From NCBI GenBank assembly GCA_021154885.1, contig JAJKHS010000126.1, positions 88,640-152,639 of the forward strand: DNA of 64,000 nt, in the 5' to 3' direction. Within the stretch, counting starts at the first letter, position 1. Each line of letters begins with the position of its first letter. Below, one piece after another: positions 16,713-25,002 of this stretch. The stretch comes from Thermoanaerobaculum sp. Its GTDB lineage: Bacteria; Acidobacteriota; Thermoanaerobaculia; Multivoradales; UBA5704. Position numbers and translations under genes: made by a program. The notes beneath the pieces were generated by a model. That model was not told where the DNA came from. It saw only the letters and a program-made list of their open reading frames with translations, and made no database searches.

Positions 16713-17696
16713 TCAGCCGCGAAGCAGGGCCGGCCGCCGGACCGGCGAGCCGCGCAGCAGCTTCGTCCCTAGAATCGCGAGGACTCCCAGGCTCAGCACC
16801 AGCGGCGGCAGCGGATCGAAGACGGGCGGCGGCACCCGCACGATGCCACGCTCGTCCGCCAGCGCCGGCTGGTCCACGTACCGGCCGTGGCGGGGGATCT
16901 CGTCGTCGAAGTACCGGGCCAGAGCCTCCAGCTCGCTGTGGAGCTGAATGCCGAACATGGGAATCCCATGGCCGGTCGCCGCAATCGCCGGATCGAGTCG
17001 CGCCAGCTCCTGGAGGGAGTCGCGGGACGACTCCCAATCTGGCGTGAAGTAGGCCGGCGGGCGCGACACCTCCTGCCGCCGCGTCAGCACGGAGATCAGC
17101 GATTCCTGGCGCATGGTCACGAAGGCGTCGCCGGCGATCAGCACGCGGTCCGCGTCGCGGAAAAGGGAGACGTGGCCGGGCGTGTGACCCGGGGTGTGAA
17201 TCCACCGCCACCCCGCCATCCCCGGGAGGCTGCCGTCCTCGTTCAGCAGACGGAGACGAGGCCCGAGGTCGATGGGGCTGCGGGGAAAGAAGCGCGAGGC
17301 CACTCGCGCCATGGCGCCACCGCCCACGGTGGGATCGGCCGGCGGATAGTCGGAGCGGCCCGTGAGGTACGGCGCCTCCAGCCGATGGGCGTAGACGGGG
17401 ACATCCCAGCGCTCCGCCAGACTCCGGACCGAGCCGGCGTGATCGAAGTGGCCATGGGTCAGGACGATGGCCGAGGGCCGCGCCCCCGGGCCGAAGCGCC
17501 GCTCCGCCTCGCGCACGATGGAGTGCCCGGAGGTCGGCATGCCGGCGTCGACCAGCACCCAGCCCCGGTCTCGCGCCAGGCGCTCGCCGATGAAGCAGAC
17601 GTTGACGATAGGAAGCTCGAGGCACGCGACGTCCGGTGCCACCTCGAAGACCCGCGCGGGTCCGATTGCCGATCTCTGAAGAGCCTTGATTGCCAT
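16713..17696 (-). CDS. Metallo-beta-lactamase-fold hydrolase with C-terminal hydrophobic tail
   Basis: A 327-residue protein. Zinc ligands are H81, H83, D85 and H86 in LTHGHFDHAG, the His of HTPGHTPGH, the Asp of AGDAF and a late His in TGHGIPMF. This is the glyoxalase II/MBL family; the substrate is unknown. The last ~35 residues form a hydrophobic stretch (LPPLVLSLGVLAILG) followed by a basic end, which could act as a membrane anchor. The DNA for this tail is duplicated at 14113-14198. GAGGG lies upstream of the ATG. Confidence 0.83.
   Translation of the reverse strand: MAIKALQRSAIGPARVFEVAPDVACLELPIVNVCFIGERLARDRGWVLVDAGMPTSGHSIVREAERRFGPGARPSAIVLTHGHFDHAGSVRSLAERWDVPVYAHRLEAPYLTGRSDYPPADPTVGGGAMARVASRFFPRSPIDLGPRLRLLNEDGSLPGMAGWRWIHTPGHTPGHVSLFRDADRVLIAGDAFVTMRQESLISVLTRRQEVSRPPAYFTPDWESSRDSLQELARLDPAIAATGHGIPMFGIQLHSELEALARYFDDEIPRHGRYVDQPALADERGIVRVPPPVFDPLPPLVLSLGVLAILGTKLLRGSPVRRPALLRG
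16715..16800 (-). repeat. Copy 2 of the 86-bp duplicated gene-end segment
   Basis: Encodes the hydrophobic/basic C-terminal tail of the metallo-beta-lactamase-fold protein. It matches 14113-14198 at about 72 of 86 positions, in the same orientation. Confidence 0.7.
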
Positions 17697-18169
17697 GCTG
17701 TGTTCCCCCTCGTTGTAGTTCCCGGCCTCAGGCGATCCTGCCGATGCCGTAAGGGGGATGCTGCAATGGCGGTGCCGGGTTGAAGACGCGTGGATGAAGG
17801 AACCCGGGACCTGAACCGAAGGGTGGGTTCCCCCCCGATGGATCCGGAAAACATCAGGCTACGGTACATGAGCAGCGTCCTTTCCAGAGAGCAGGCTCGC
17901 CTGGGAGCCTGCGCGGCAGAAACAAAGAGCAAGGACGTAAAGGACATCAGGGACAACAAGGACCTCAAAGACACGAAGGAATGATGCCAAGTCCGGCATT
18001 TATTGTCCCTGCTGTCCTTGTAGTCCCTGCTGTCCTTGATCGGCTTTTCTGCCGCGCAGGCTGCCATTCCCGAGTTCCAGAGGCCACGGCTATTTCCTCC
18101 TCATTCTGAAATCGATCCATAGATTGGGATCAGGATCGTAAAGCATAATGATTTCTCGGCGGCCCCAAC
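17697..18169. other. Intergenic region carrying a palindromic element
   Basis: 473 bases without a convincing gene. The short ORFs here are artefacts of the repeats. It contains the 157-bp palindrome at 17906-18062, and a smaller stem GCAGGCT/AGCCTGC at 17891-17912. The promoter of the minus-strand metallo-beta-lactamase gene should lie at its left end. Confidence 0.5.
17906..18062. repeat. 157-bp palindromic element with 9-bp GGAC repeats
   Basis: Terminal inverted repeats are perfect over 17 bases: AGCCTGCGCGGCAGAAA at 17906-17922 and its complement at 18046-18062. The left arm holds six 9-base units of the form AAGGACNNN from 17931 to 17984; the right arm holds their complements (GTCCCTGCT / GTCCTTGTA type). 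The centre at about 17985-18000 is itself a small stem around GATGCC/GGCATT. The whole could fold into one long imperfect hairpin as RNA or a cruciform as DNA. Confidence 0.75.
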
Positions 18170-20542
18170 TCACGCCCCCCGATTGAACTTCCGCATCAAA
18201 TCCTCAAGGCTCGCCGCCGGTTTCTCAGGCGGTTTCGGCGCCGGCTTCGCCTGTGGCCGTCCCCCCTTTCCTCCGCCGCCTCCGCCGGGCCCCCCGGGCC
18301 GGTCCGGACGCCCGCCCCGGCCGGCGCTGCCGGCGGCGTGGCGGCCTTCGACCGGGGGCTGCTGGAGGGCCTTGATGGAGAGGCTGATGCGCTCGCGCTG
18401 GTAGTCCACTTCGAGGACCTTCACCTTGACGATCTCCCCCACCTTCACCGCCTCCCGCGGGTCCGCCACCCAGCGGTGGGTCAGCTCGGAGACGTGCACC
18501 AGGCCGTCGCGATGGACGCCGACGTCCACGAAGGCGCCGAAGTTGGCGACGTTCGAGACCCGCCCTTCGAGCACCATGCCGGGCTGCAGGTCTTTGACCG
18601 AGGTGACGTCCGGCCGCCACTCCGGAGTCTTGAACTCCGGGCGCGGATCGCGGCCCGGTCGGAGAAGCTCATTGCGGATGTCCTCCAAGGTGTATTTTCC
18701 CACTTGGTGCGCCGCGTCCGCGAAGCGGCTGAAGTCGAGCCTGCCCACCAGGTCCGGATCGCCCACCAGGCTGCCCACCGGCACGGCGAGCGCCGCAGCC
18801 ATCTTCTGCACCACCTCGTAGCGCTCGGGGTGGACGGCCGTGCGGTCGAGCGGGTTCTCGCCCTCGCGGATGCGCAGGAAGCCGGCGGAGAGCTCGAAGG
18901 TCTTGGGTCCGAAGCCGGAGACCTTGAGCAGCGACTTGCGCGAGGGGAAGGGGCCGTTGCCGTCGCGATGGTGCACGATGGCGTGGGCCAGACGCTCGGA
19001 GAGGCCGGAGATCCGCCGCAGCAGCGAGGCCGAGGCCGTGTTGAGCTCGACGCCGACGCGGTTCACCGCGCCCTCGACGGCCGTGTCCAGCTCGCGGTCC
19101 AGCGCCTTCTGGTCCACGTCGTGCTGGTACTGGCCCACGCCCAGGGAGCGGGGCTCGATCTTCACCAGCTCGGCCAGCGGGTCCTGGAGGCGGCGGGCGA
19201 TCGAAACCGCGCCGCGTAGCGAGACGTCGAGCGTGGGCAGCTCCTCGCGCGCCACGGCCGAGGCCGAGTAGACCGAGGCGCCCGTCTCCGGGACGATGGC
19301 CACCACCACCTTGTCGAGCCCGGCCTCCTGCACGGCTTTGCGGGCGAAGGCCTCGGTCTCGCGGCTGGCCGTGCCGTTGCCCACGGCCACGGCTTGGACG
19401 CCGTGCTTGCGGATCAAGGAGACGACCGTCTTCGCCGCGCCGGCTTCGTCGGCGTGGGGCGGGACGGCGTGGATGACGTCGGTCGCCACGACGCGCCCGG
19501 TGCCGTCCACCACCGCCAGCTTGCAGCCGGTGCGGAAGCCGGGATCGAGCCCCATGACGGCCGTCTGGCCCAGCGGCGCCTGGAGGAGCAGCGCCTCCAG
19601 GTTGGCGCGGAAGACGGCGATGGCCTGGGCCTCCGCCCGCTCGCGCATCTCGGAGCGGACCTCGTTGGCGATCGACGGCCGCAGCAGCCGCTTGTAGCCG
19701 TCCGCCGAAGCCTCGGCGAGCTGCCGGCCGCAGGGGGTGTCGAGCGGCAGGCGCCAGGAGCGGCCCAGGCGCTCGGCCTCGCGCTCGTCGTCGATCCGCA
19801 GGTCTGAAATCAGGAAGCCCTCGCGCTCCCCGCGCAGGATGGCCAGCAGGCGGTGGGAGGGGATGTCCCGGCCCGGCTCGTCGTGCGCGAAGTAGTCGCG
19901 GTAGGTGGCGGCCTCGGCGTCCTTCTCCTTCTCGGGGAGGACGCGCACGCGCAGCGTCCCCTCGGTGGCGAGCACCCGCCGCAGCTCGGCGCGCTCGCCG
20001 GCGTTCTCGGAGAGCCGCTCGGCCAGGACGTCCCGCGCGCCGGCCAGGGCCGTCTCCGCGTCCTCGACGCCCTTCTCGGCGTTGACGAACTCGCGAGCCA
20101 GCTCCTCCGGCAGGGTGCGCGAGGCGGCGTGAGCGAGCAGACTGTCCGCCAGCGGCTCCAGCCCCTTCTCGCGAGCGATCTGGGCGCGGGTGCGGCGCTT
20201 GGGTTTGTAGGGGAGGTAGAGGTCCTCCAGCTCCTGCTTGGTGACGGCGGCGCGGATCGCCGCCTCCAATTCATCGGTGAGCTTGCCCTGCTCGCGGATG
20301 CTCTCCAGGATGGCGTCCCGGCGCTCGGCGAGCTCCAGGAAATACTCCCGGCGTTTGAACAGGGTCTCGAGCTGCAGGTCCTCGAGGCCGCCCGTGGCCT
20401 CCTTGCGATAGCGGGCCACGAAGGGGACGGTGGCCCCCTCGGCAAACAGCTCGGAGGCGGCCTGCACCTGCTGCGGCCGGCAGCCCACCTCCGAGGCGAT
20501 CATCGCGACGAAGGGCGGTTCGAGTACGGCGGTCTTGCTCAT
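18170..20542 (-). CDS. tex: Tex-family S1 RNA-binding transcription accessory protein
   Basis: A 790-residue protein with the full Tex layout: helical N-terminal region (about 10-320, with YLPYKPKRRTRAQIAREKGLEPLA), a YqgF/RNase H-like domain (about 325-450, GLDPGFRTGCKLAVVDGTG), helix-hairpin-helix repeats (about 490-560), and an S1 domain (about 650-720, GMVLEGRVSNVANFGAFVDVGVHRDGLVH). The C-terminal tail is Gly/Arg/Pro-rich. Tex proteins bind RNA and influence transcription. AGGGAGA lies before the ATG at 20542. It is divergent from fabI. Confidence 0.97.
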   Translation of the reverse strand: MSKTAVLEPPFVAMIASEVGCRPQQVQAASELFAEGATVPFVARYRKEATGGLEDLQLETLFKRREYFLELAERRDAILESIREQGKLTDELEAAIRAAVTKQELEDLYLPYKPKRRTRAQIAREKGLEPLADSLLAHAASRTLPEELAREFVNAEKGVEDAETALAGARDVLAERLSENAGERAELRRVLATEGTLRVRVLPEKEKDAEAATYRDYFAHDEPGRDIPSHRLLAILRGEREGFLISDLRIDDEREAERLGRSWRLPLDTPCGRQLAEASADGYKRLLRPSIANEVRSEMRERAEAQAIAVFRANLEALLLQAPLGQTAVMGLDPGFRTGCKLAVVDGTGRVVATDVIHAVPPHADEAGAAKTVVSLIRKHGVQAVAVGNGTASRETEAFARKAVQEAGLDKVVVAIVPETGASVYSASAVAREELPTLDVSLRGAVSIARRLQDPLAELVKIEPRSLGVGQYQHDVDQKALDRELDTAVEGAVNRVGVELNTASASLLRRISGLSERLAHAIVHHRDGNGPFPSRKSLLKVSGFGPKTFELSAGFLRIREGENPLDRTAVHPERYEVVQKMAAALAVPVGSLVGDPDLVGRLDFSRFADAAHQVGKYTLEDIRNELLRPGRDPRPEFKTPEWRPDVTSVKDLQPGMVLEGRVSNVANFGAFVDVGVHRDGLVHVSELTHRWVADPREAVKVGEIVKVKVLEVDYQRERISLSIKALQQPPVEGRHAAGSAGRGGRPDRPGGPGGGGGGKGGRPQAKPAPKPPEKPAASLEDLMRKFNRGA

Positions 20543-20621
20543 GGCGTCTCCCTGGGATGGACGGGGTAAGTCTCTCATAGAGCCATCGGCTCGCCGGCTC
20601 TCCACTTCAGGATAATCGGGA

Positions 20622-20627
20622 TAACAT
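20622..20627 (+). promoter_or_regulatory. Putative -10 element for fabI (leaderless)
   Basis: TAACAT at 20622-20627 sits eight bases before the ATG, with no Shine-Dalgarno sequence. A GATAAT at 20611-20616 is an alternative. Confidence 0.35.
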
Positions 20628-20635
20628 ACCGCCCC

Positions 20636-21424
20636 ATGATCGCCATCGACCTCAAGGGCAAGCGTGGCCTCGTGATGGGAGTCGCCAACGCGCGCAGCCT
20701 CGGCTGGGCCATCGCCGAAAGGCTGGCAGCGGCGGGCGCCGAGCTGGCTTTCAGCTACCAGGGGGAGCGGCTGAAGGACGATCTGGAGAAGCTCACCCGC
20801 GACCTGGCGGGGACGCGGCTGTTCCAGTGCGACGTCACCAACGAGGAGGAGCTGAAAGGCACCTTCGCCAGCCTCAGGGAGGCCTGGGGGAGCCTCGACT
20901 TCGTCGTCCACTCCATCGGCTTCGCCCCCCGGGCGGCCATGGACGGGCGCTACATCGAGACCACCCGCGACGACTGGCGCACGGCGCTGGAGATCTCCGC
21001 CTACTCGCTGGTCTCCGTGGCCCGCGAGGCCGAGCCCCTCCTCAACGCGGGCGGCGCCCTCGTCACCCTCACCTACTACGCCGCGGAGAAGGTGGTGCCC
21101 AAGTACAACGTCATGGGCATCGCCAAGAGCGCTCTCGAGGCCAGCGTCCGCTACCTCGCCTACGAGCTGGGCAAGAAGGGCGTGCGGGTCAACGCCGTCT
21201 CCGCCGGCCCGGTGCGGACGGTGGCCGCCCGCTCCATCCCCGGCTTCATGAAGATGTACAACAAGGTGGGGAGCATCGCCCCCCTCGGCCGCAACGTCAC
21301 CCACGAAGAGGTGGGCAACCTCGGCCTCTTCCTCCTCTCGTCCCTGGCCGGCGGCATCACCGGCGAGACGGTCTACGTCGATTCCGGCTTTCACATCATG
21401 GGCATGGAGCTGGGCGAGGAGTAG
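20636..21424 (+). CDS. fabI: Enoyl-[acyl-carrier-protein] reductase (NADH), FabI type
   Basis: Last reductive step of fatty acid elongation: reduces trans-2-enoyl-ACP with NAD(P)H. A 262-residue short-chain dehydrogenase. It has the FabI-specific N-terminus (GKRGLVMGVANARSLGWAIA), and the catalytic pair Y157 and K164 in the Y-x6-K spacing of FabI. The substrate-side motif VVPKYNVMG and the late segment GNLGLFLLSSLAGGITGE are also present. No ribosome binding site precedes the ATG; a -10-like hexamer eight bases upstream points to a leaderless mRNA. The triclosan-sensitivity residues cannot be judged without alignment. Confidence 0.96.
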   Translation: MIAIDLKGKRGLVMGVANARSLGWAIAERLAAAGAELAFSYQGERLKDDLEKLTRDLAGTRLFQCDVTNEEELKGTFASLREAWGSLDFVVHSIGFAPRAAMDGRYIETTRDDWRTALEISAYSLVSVAREAEPLLNAGGALVTLTYYAAEKVVPKYNVMGIAKSALEASVRYLAYELGKKGVRVNAVSAGPVRTVAARSIPGFMKMYNKVGSIAPLGRNVTHEEVGNLGLFLLSSLAGGITGETVYVDSGFHIMGMELGEE

Positions 21425-21483
21425 GGGGACCGGCCCGCCGGGCTCATCCCCCCTTTCCGTCCTTCGCCCTCGTCGATACTGCT

Positions 21484-21792
21484 TCAGCTTCCGGAGCCGT
21501 CACCGGGCGGCGGCGGAGTGGTTCCCTGAGTGGGGCCGCCAGGGTTCTGTATGCAGACCGGCTGACCTTGAGGATCGATGCCGCAGCCGTTCTTCGGCTT
21601 GATCGTGCGCTGGGCCGGAGCATGACCCCGGACGCTGCCCGTCAGGAGGTCCCACCAGTGTCCGAGAGAGCTCGACGCCACGTCCGCTCGCGAAAGCGTG
21701 GACCAGGCGGGCATGGCCCGAGAGGCAGCGGGGGCAAGGAGCAGGAAGGTTGCTAGTAGAGTTGAGATAATCCCAAGTTTCTTTTTGAGCAT
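21484..21792 (-). CDS. Small exported protein with proline-rich tail
   Basis: A 102-residue protein. The signal peptide covers about residues 1-27 (MLKKKLGIISTLLATFLLLAPAASRA). The mature part contains LGHWWDLLTGSVRG, then a two-cysteine segment around KNGCGIDPQGQPVC, then a Pro/Gly tail. GGAGGAG lies nine bases before the ATG at 21792; the longer in-frame start at 21825 would hide the signal peptide. It resembles the 8404-8673 protein in plan. No function is known. The two cysteines could form a disulfide. Confidence 0.7.
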   Translation of the reverse strand: MLKKKLGIISTLLATFLLLAPAASRAMPAWSTLSRADVASSSLGHWWDLLTGSVRGHAPAQRTIKPKNGCGIDPQGQPVCIQNPGGPTQGTTPPPPGDGSGS

Positions 21793-21913
21793 TTTCTTTT
21801 TCTCCTCCGCAAAATAGTCCATCAACAGAGAACGGGATCGGTCCTTGCCATAGTGCCGCGAGGAGGGCGAAGCGGGGCACTCGTCTGCAATCCGACTGCG
21901 ATCACCTGCGATC

Positions 21914-21919
21914 GAGCGG
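21914..21919 (+). promoter_or_regulatory. Putative -10 element upstream of manC
   Basis: TATACT is followed by a C-rich run and, 19 bases on, an ATG at 21939 that opens a 20-codon reading frame overlapping the manC start. Either a promoter with a short leader peptide or a promoter with a 60-base leader. Confidence 0.4.
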
Positions 21920-21988
21920 CGGGTATACTCCCTGCCCCATGAAGAGCCTGATTTCGCAGACCGGAATCATCGAACGAGGAGCACGGGC

Positions 21989-23032
21989 GTGCAGGCGCTG
22001 ATCCTGGCCGGCGGCAGTGGCACGCGCTTCTGGCCCCTGTCGCGCAAACGGAGCCCCAAGCAGCTCCTGGCCCTGGAGGGGGAGCGGAGCCTGCTGCGCG
22101 ACACCCTGGAGCGTCTGCGGCCGCTCGTCGGCCCGGAGTCGGTCTGGGTGTGCACCACCGAGGCGCTGGGGGAGCGGGTGCGCGCCGAGCTGCCGGAGGT
22201 GCCGCCCGAGCAGATCCTCCTCGAGCCCGAGGGGCGCAACACGGCTCCGGCCATCGGCTGGTCGGTGCGCTCGATGCCTGAGGCGGCGCGGCGGGGTGTA
22301 GTGGCCGTGCTGCCGGCGGATCATCGGGTTGGAGATGCCGCGGCCTTCCGCGACACCCTGGAGCGGGCCGGCCGGATCGTGGAGCGGGAGGACCGGGTGA
22401 TGACTCTGGGCGTGACGCCGCGCTGGGCCGAAACGGGGTACGGCTACCTGGAGCTCGCGCCCGGAGCCGGCCCCGAGGGGGTGCGCCGGGTGCGGCGCTT
22501 CGTCGAGAAGCCGACGCCGGAGAACGCGGCCCGCTTCGTGGCCTCGGGCGACTACCTGTGGAACGCCGGTATCTTCCTCTTCCGCGGTGCCACGTTCCTG
22601 GAGGTCCTGGCGCGCCTCCAGCCGGAGCTGGCGGCCGGCCTGGAGGAGATCGCTGCGGCGCCCGGCCGGCGGCGCGAGCTCTACGCCCGGCTCCCCTCCG
22701 ACTCCATCGACTACGCGGTGATGGAGAGGCTCGACGCCATCTCCACTCTCCCGCTCGACTGCGGCTGGAGCGATCTCGGCTCCTGGGAGGCGCTCGCCGA
22801 GGTGCTTCCCCCCGACGCCCAGGGGAACACCGGCCGCGGGGAGGTCGTGGCGGTGGACGCCCGCGACAACCTCCTGGTCTCCGACTCCGGCACCCTCGCC
22901 GTGCTGGGGGTCGAGGGGCTGGTGGTGGTACGCACCGGCGACGCCGTGCTGGTGTGCCCCAAGGCCCGCTCGCAGGAGGTGCGTAAGATCATCGCCGAGC
23001 TCGCCGCGCGGGGGCGCGGGGACCTCCTGTGA
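21989..23032 (+). CDS. manC: Mannose-1-phosphate guanylyltransferase
   Basis: Makes GDP-mannose from GTP and mannose-1-phosphate for polysaccharide synthesis. A 347-residue nucleotidyltransferase: LILAGGSGTRFWPLSRKRSPKQ at the N-terminus is the signature loop. Further motifs are LEPEGRNTAPA, the metal-site VLPADH, FVEKP and WNAGIFLF, and a short beta-helix-like C-terminus. There is no phosphomannose isomerase domain, so it is the monofunctional form. The GTG start has GAGGA about ten bases upstream. Its stop overlaps the GTG of trmB (GTGA), indicating coupled translation. Confidence 0.95.
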   Translation: MQALILAGGSGTRFWPLSRKRSPKQLLALEGERSLLRDTLERLRPLVGPESVWVCTTEALGERVRAELPEVPPEQILLEPEGRNTAPAIGWSVRSMPEAARRGVVAVLPADHRVGDAAAFRDTLERAGRIVEREDRVMTLGVTPRWAETGYGYLELAPGAGPEGVRRVRRFVEKPTPENAARFVASGDYLWNAGIFLFRGATFLEVLARLQPELAAGLEEIAAAPGRRRELYARLPSDSIDYAVMERLDAISTLPLDCGWSDLGSWEALAEVLPPDAQGNTGRGEVVAVDARDNLLVSDSGTLAVLGVEGLVVVRTGDAVLVCPKARSQEVRKIIAELAARGRGDLL

Positions 23033-23760
23033 TCCATCCCGTCGTGGTCTCCACGGCCGCGGGCGACCGCGGCCTGGCCGGCCTGCCCGCTCCCCTCCCC
23101 CTGGACGAGCTGGTGCCAGCCGCGGGTGCCACGACCGGAGCGGGTGCCGCCGAGGCCGGGGAGTGGGAGGTGGAGATCGGCTTCGGCAAGGGTCGCTACC
23201 TCCGCCGCCGCTGCCAGGAGGAGCCGGGCCGCCGCTTCCTCGGCATCGAGGTGGCCGGGGAGTATCACGGCCTCTTCGTCTCCCGGGTCCGCCGGCTGGG
23301 GCTCGGCAACTGGCTGGCCCTGCGCGGGGAGGCCCTCTACCTCCTCTCGGCCGTCCTCCCCGCCGGCTTCGCCGCGGCCCTCCACGTCTACTTCCCCGAC
23401 CCGTGGCCGAAGAGCCGCCACCACAAGCGCCGCCTCTTCGATCCGGAGACGGTGGACCTGGTGCTGCGCCTTCTGCGCCGGGGCGGCCGCCTCTCCTTCG
23501 CCACGGATTTCCTGGACTACGGCGAACGGGTGGTGGAGATCCTCGCCGGCTATCCCGGCCTGCGGTGCGAGCGCCGGGAGCGGCCGTGGGACGAAGGGCC
23601 GCGCACCAACTACGAGGCCAAGTACGAGACCGAGGGGCGCCCCATCCTGCGGCTCGAAGGCGAGTTGGAGATGGACGGCGGCGAGGCGCCCCTCCACCCC
23701 CAGGGGGCACGGGCGGTGCTGGCGGCCGTCGGTGCGGACGAGCGCGACGAGGAGGACTGA
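23029..23760 (+). CDS. trmB: tRNA (guanine-N7-)-methyltransferase
   Basis: Methylates G46 in the tRNA variable loop with S-adenosylmethionine. A 243-residue protein: SAM-binding EIGFGKGRYL (about residues 48-57), GIEVAGEY, and the family signature HVYFPDPWPKSRHHKRR. The C-terminal motif T-N-Y-E-A-K-Y-E is present. The first ~45 residues are an Ala/Gly-rich extension beyond the usual length. The GTG start overlaps the manC stop by four bases. Confidence 0.95.
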   Translation: MIHPVVVSTAAGDRGLAGLPAPLPLDELVPAAGATTGAGAAEAGEWEVEIGFGKGRYLRRRCQEEPGRRFLGIEVAGEYHGLFVSRVRRLGLGNWLALRGEALYLLSAVLPAGFAAALHVYFPDPWPKSRHHKRRLFDPETVDLVLRLLRRGGRLSFATDFLDYGERVVEILAGYPGLRCERRERPWDEGPRTNYEAKYETEGRPILRLEGELEMDGGEAPLHPQGARAVLAAVGADERDEED

Positions 23761-23762
23761 GG

Positions 23763-23999
23763 ATGACGGAGCCAGGATCGCCGAAATCGCCGGCAGCGCC
23801 GCCCGGCCCCGAGCCGCCCGCCCGCTGGAGTTGGGGAGCCCGCTTCTGGTTCCTCGTCACCCTGCTGATCGGCCCCGCCTACGTCCTCTGGATGACGGGG
23901 GTGGAGGGGCGGCGGATCTGGGTCGTGGTGGGGATCATCCTCCTCATCGCCCTCTGCGCCGGCCTCGCCCATTGGCTGATGGGGATGACGCGGCGGTAG
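23763..23999 (+). CDS. Small membrane protein, two transmembrane helices
   Basis: A 78-residue protein with a Pro-rich N-terminus (about 1-22) and two hydrophobic helices (about 26-44 and 51-70). It starts two bases after trmB ends, with GAGGA in the trmB end as ribosome binding site, so it is part of the manC-trmB operon. No family is recognised. Confidence 0.65.
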   Translation: MTEPGSPKSPAAPPGPEPPARWSWGARFWFLVTLLIGPAYVLWMTGVEGRRIWVVVGIILLIALCAGLAHWLMGMTRR

Positions 24000-24053
24000 A
24001 GGCCGCAGGAAGCCGCCGCTTGCCGTGTTCCACGGTCAGGAGGAAACACGACC

Positions 24054-24389
24054 ATGAACGTCAAGAAGAGCTTCGCTTTGACCATAGCCCTGACCGTCCT
24101 CGTCTCCGCTCTCGCTTTCTCGTCTGCCGCCTCGGCCGCCCGGGTGGGGATCAGTCTCCGCGTCAACGCGCCGCCGCCGCCCCTGCACCGAGAGGTGGTG
24201 GTGGTGCGCCCGGGACCGGGTTTCGTCTGGGTCCGCGGTCACTGGGACTGGGTGGGGGGACCCCGGGGATACGTCTGGATCCCCGGCGCCTGGATGCACC
24301 CGCCCCGTTCGCACGCCGTCTGGATCGAGCCGCGCTATGAGTTTCGCCACCACCGCCACTTCTTCGCTCGCGGCCACTGGAAGTTTTGA
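24054..24389 (+). CDS. Exported WxxGxW-repeat (YXWGXW-type) protein
   Basis: A 111-residue protein with a signal peptide (about 1-28). The mature part has two aromatic repeat units: GFVWVRGHWDWVGG and GYVWIPGAWMHPP. This is the pattern of the BcpO-type WxxGxW repeat proteins found in many Gram-negative envelopes, of unknown function. AGGAGG lies nine bases before the ATG. It is a paralogue of the next gene. Confidence 0.78.
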   Translation: MNVKKSFALTIALTVLVSALAFSSAASAARVGISLRVNAPPPPLHREVVVVRPGPGFVWVRGHWDWVGGPRGYVWIPGAWMHPPRSHAVWIEPRYEFRHHRHFFARGHWKF

Positions 24390-24431
24390 GCCCCCCAGGG
24401 TGTTGTAGACAGTAAGGAGGTATCAGTAACC

Positions 24432-24974
24432 ATGAACGCCAAGCGGTCCCTAGCCTTAGCCATTGCCCTGTGCAGCCTGATCGCCGTCCTGGGCTTCACT
24501 CCCGCCGCCTCGGCTCGTACGCGGGTGAGCATCGGGATCGGCCTCGGATTCCCCGTCTACTACGGTCCGCCTCCGCTGCGCCGCGAGGTGGCCTACGCCC
24601 GCCCCGGCCCCGGCTACACCTGGGTCGACGGTTATTGGGACTGGGACCCGGCGTACCAGGATTACGTCTGGATCAGCGGCCGGTGGGTGCTCCCGTCCTA
24701 CTACGACTCCTACTGGGTGGCGCCCCGCTACTCGGGGAACTACTTCTACGGCGGTTACTGGAGCCGTGGCTTTGATCGCGGCTTCCGCTCCCGCGGCTTC
24801 CGCGACCGCGACGATTTCCGCGGTTTCCGCGGCCACGATGATTTCCGCAGCTTCCGCGGCCACGACAATTTCCGCGGCCAGGATCGCGGCGTCCGGCGCG
24901 ATCATGACGGGCGGGACCGGGGCCACGACAGGGGGAACCGGGGCCGCGGGGACCACGACCACCGGCGCCACTAG
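24432..24974 (+). CDS. Exported WxxGxW-repeat protein with Arg/Asp/His-rich repeat tail
   Basis: A 180-residue paralogue of the previous gene. Signal peptide about 1-28, then two WxxGxW units (YTWVDGYWDWD and DYVWISGRWVLP). A Tyr-rich segment leads to a long low-complexity tail from about residue 115. The tail contains repeated blocks of the type DDFRGFRGH, followed by R/D/H/G-rich sequence ending DHRRH. AAGGAGG precedes the ATG. The tail may bind metal, acidic polymers or nucleic acid, but that is conjecture. Confidence 0.78.
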   Translation: MNAKRSLALAIALCSLIAVLGFTPAASARTRVSIGIGLGFPVYYGPPPLRREVAYARPGPGYTWVDGYWDWDPAYQDYVWISGRWVLPSYYDSYWVAPRYSGNYFYGGYWSRGFDRGFRSRGFRDRDDFRGFRGHDDFRSFRGHDNFRGQDRGVRRDHDGRDRGHDRGNRGRGDHDHRRH

Positions 24975-25002
24975 CTGACCTTCCGGAACCAGGCTCCCGG
25001 CG

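Noticed and set aside
17790..17984. A 64-codon ORF with KDxKD repeats
   Set aside because: It is the translation of the 9-bp repeats in the palindromic element, and the opposite strand gives a similar peptide.
21939..22001. A 20-codon leader peptide before manC
   Set aside because: It has a -10-like box but no attenuator hairpins or runs of regulatory codons. It may be chance.
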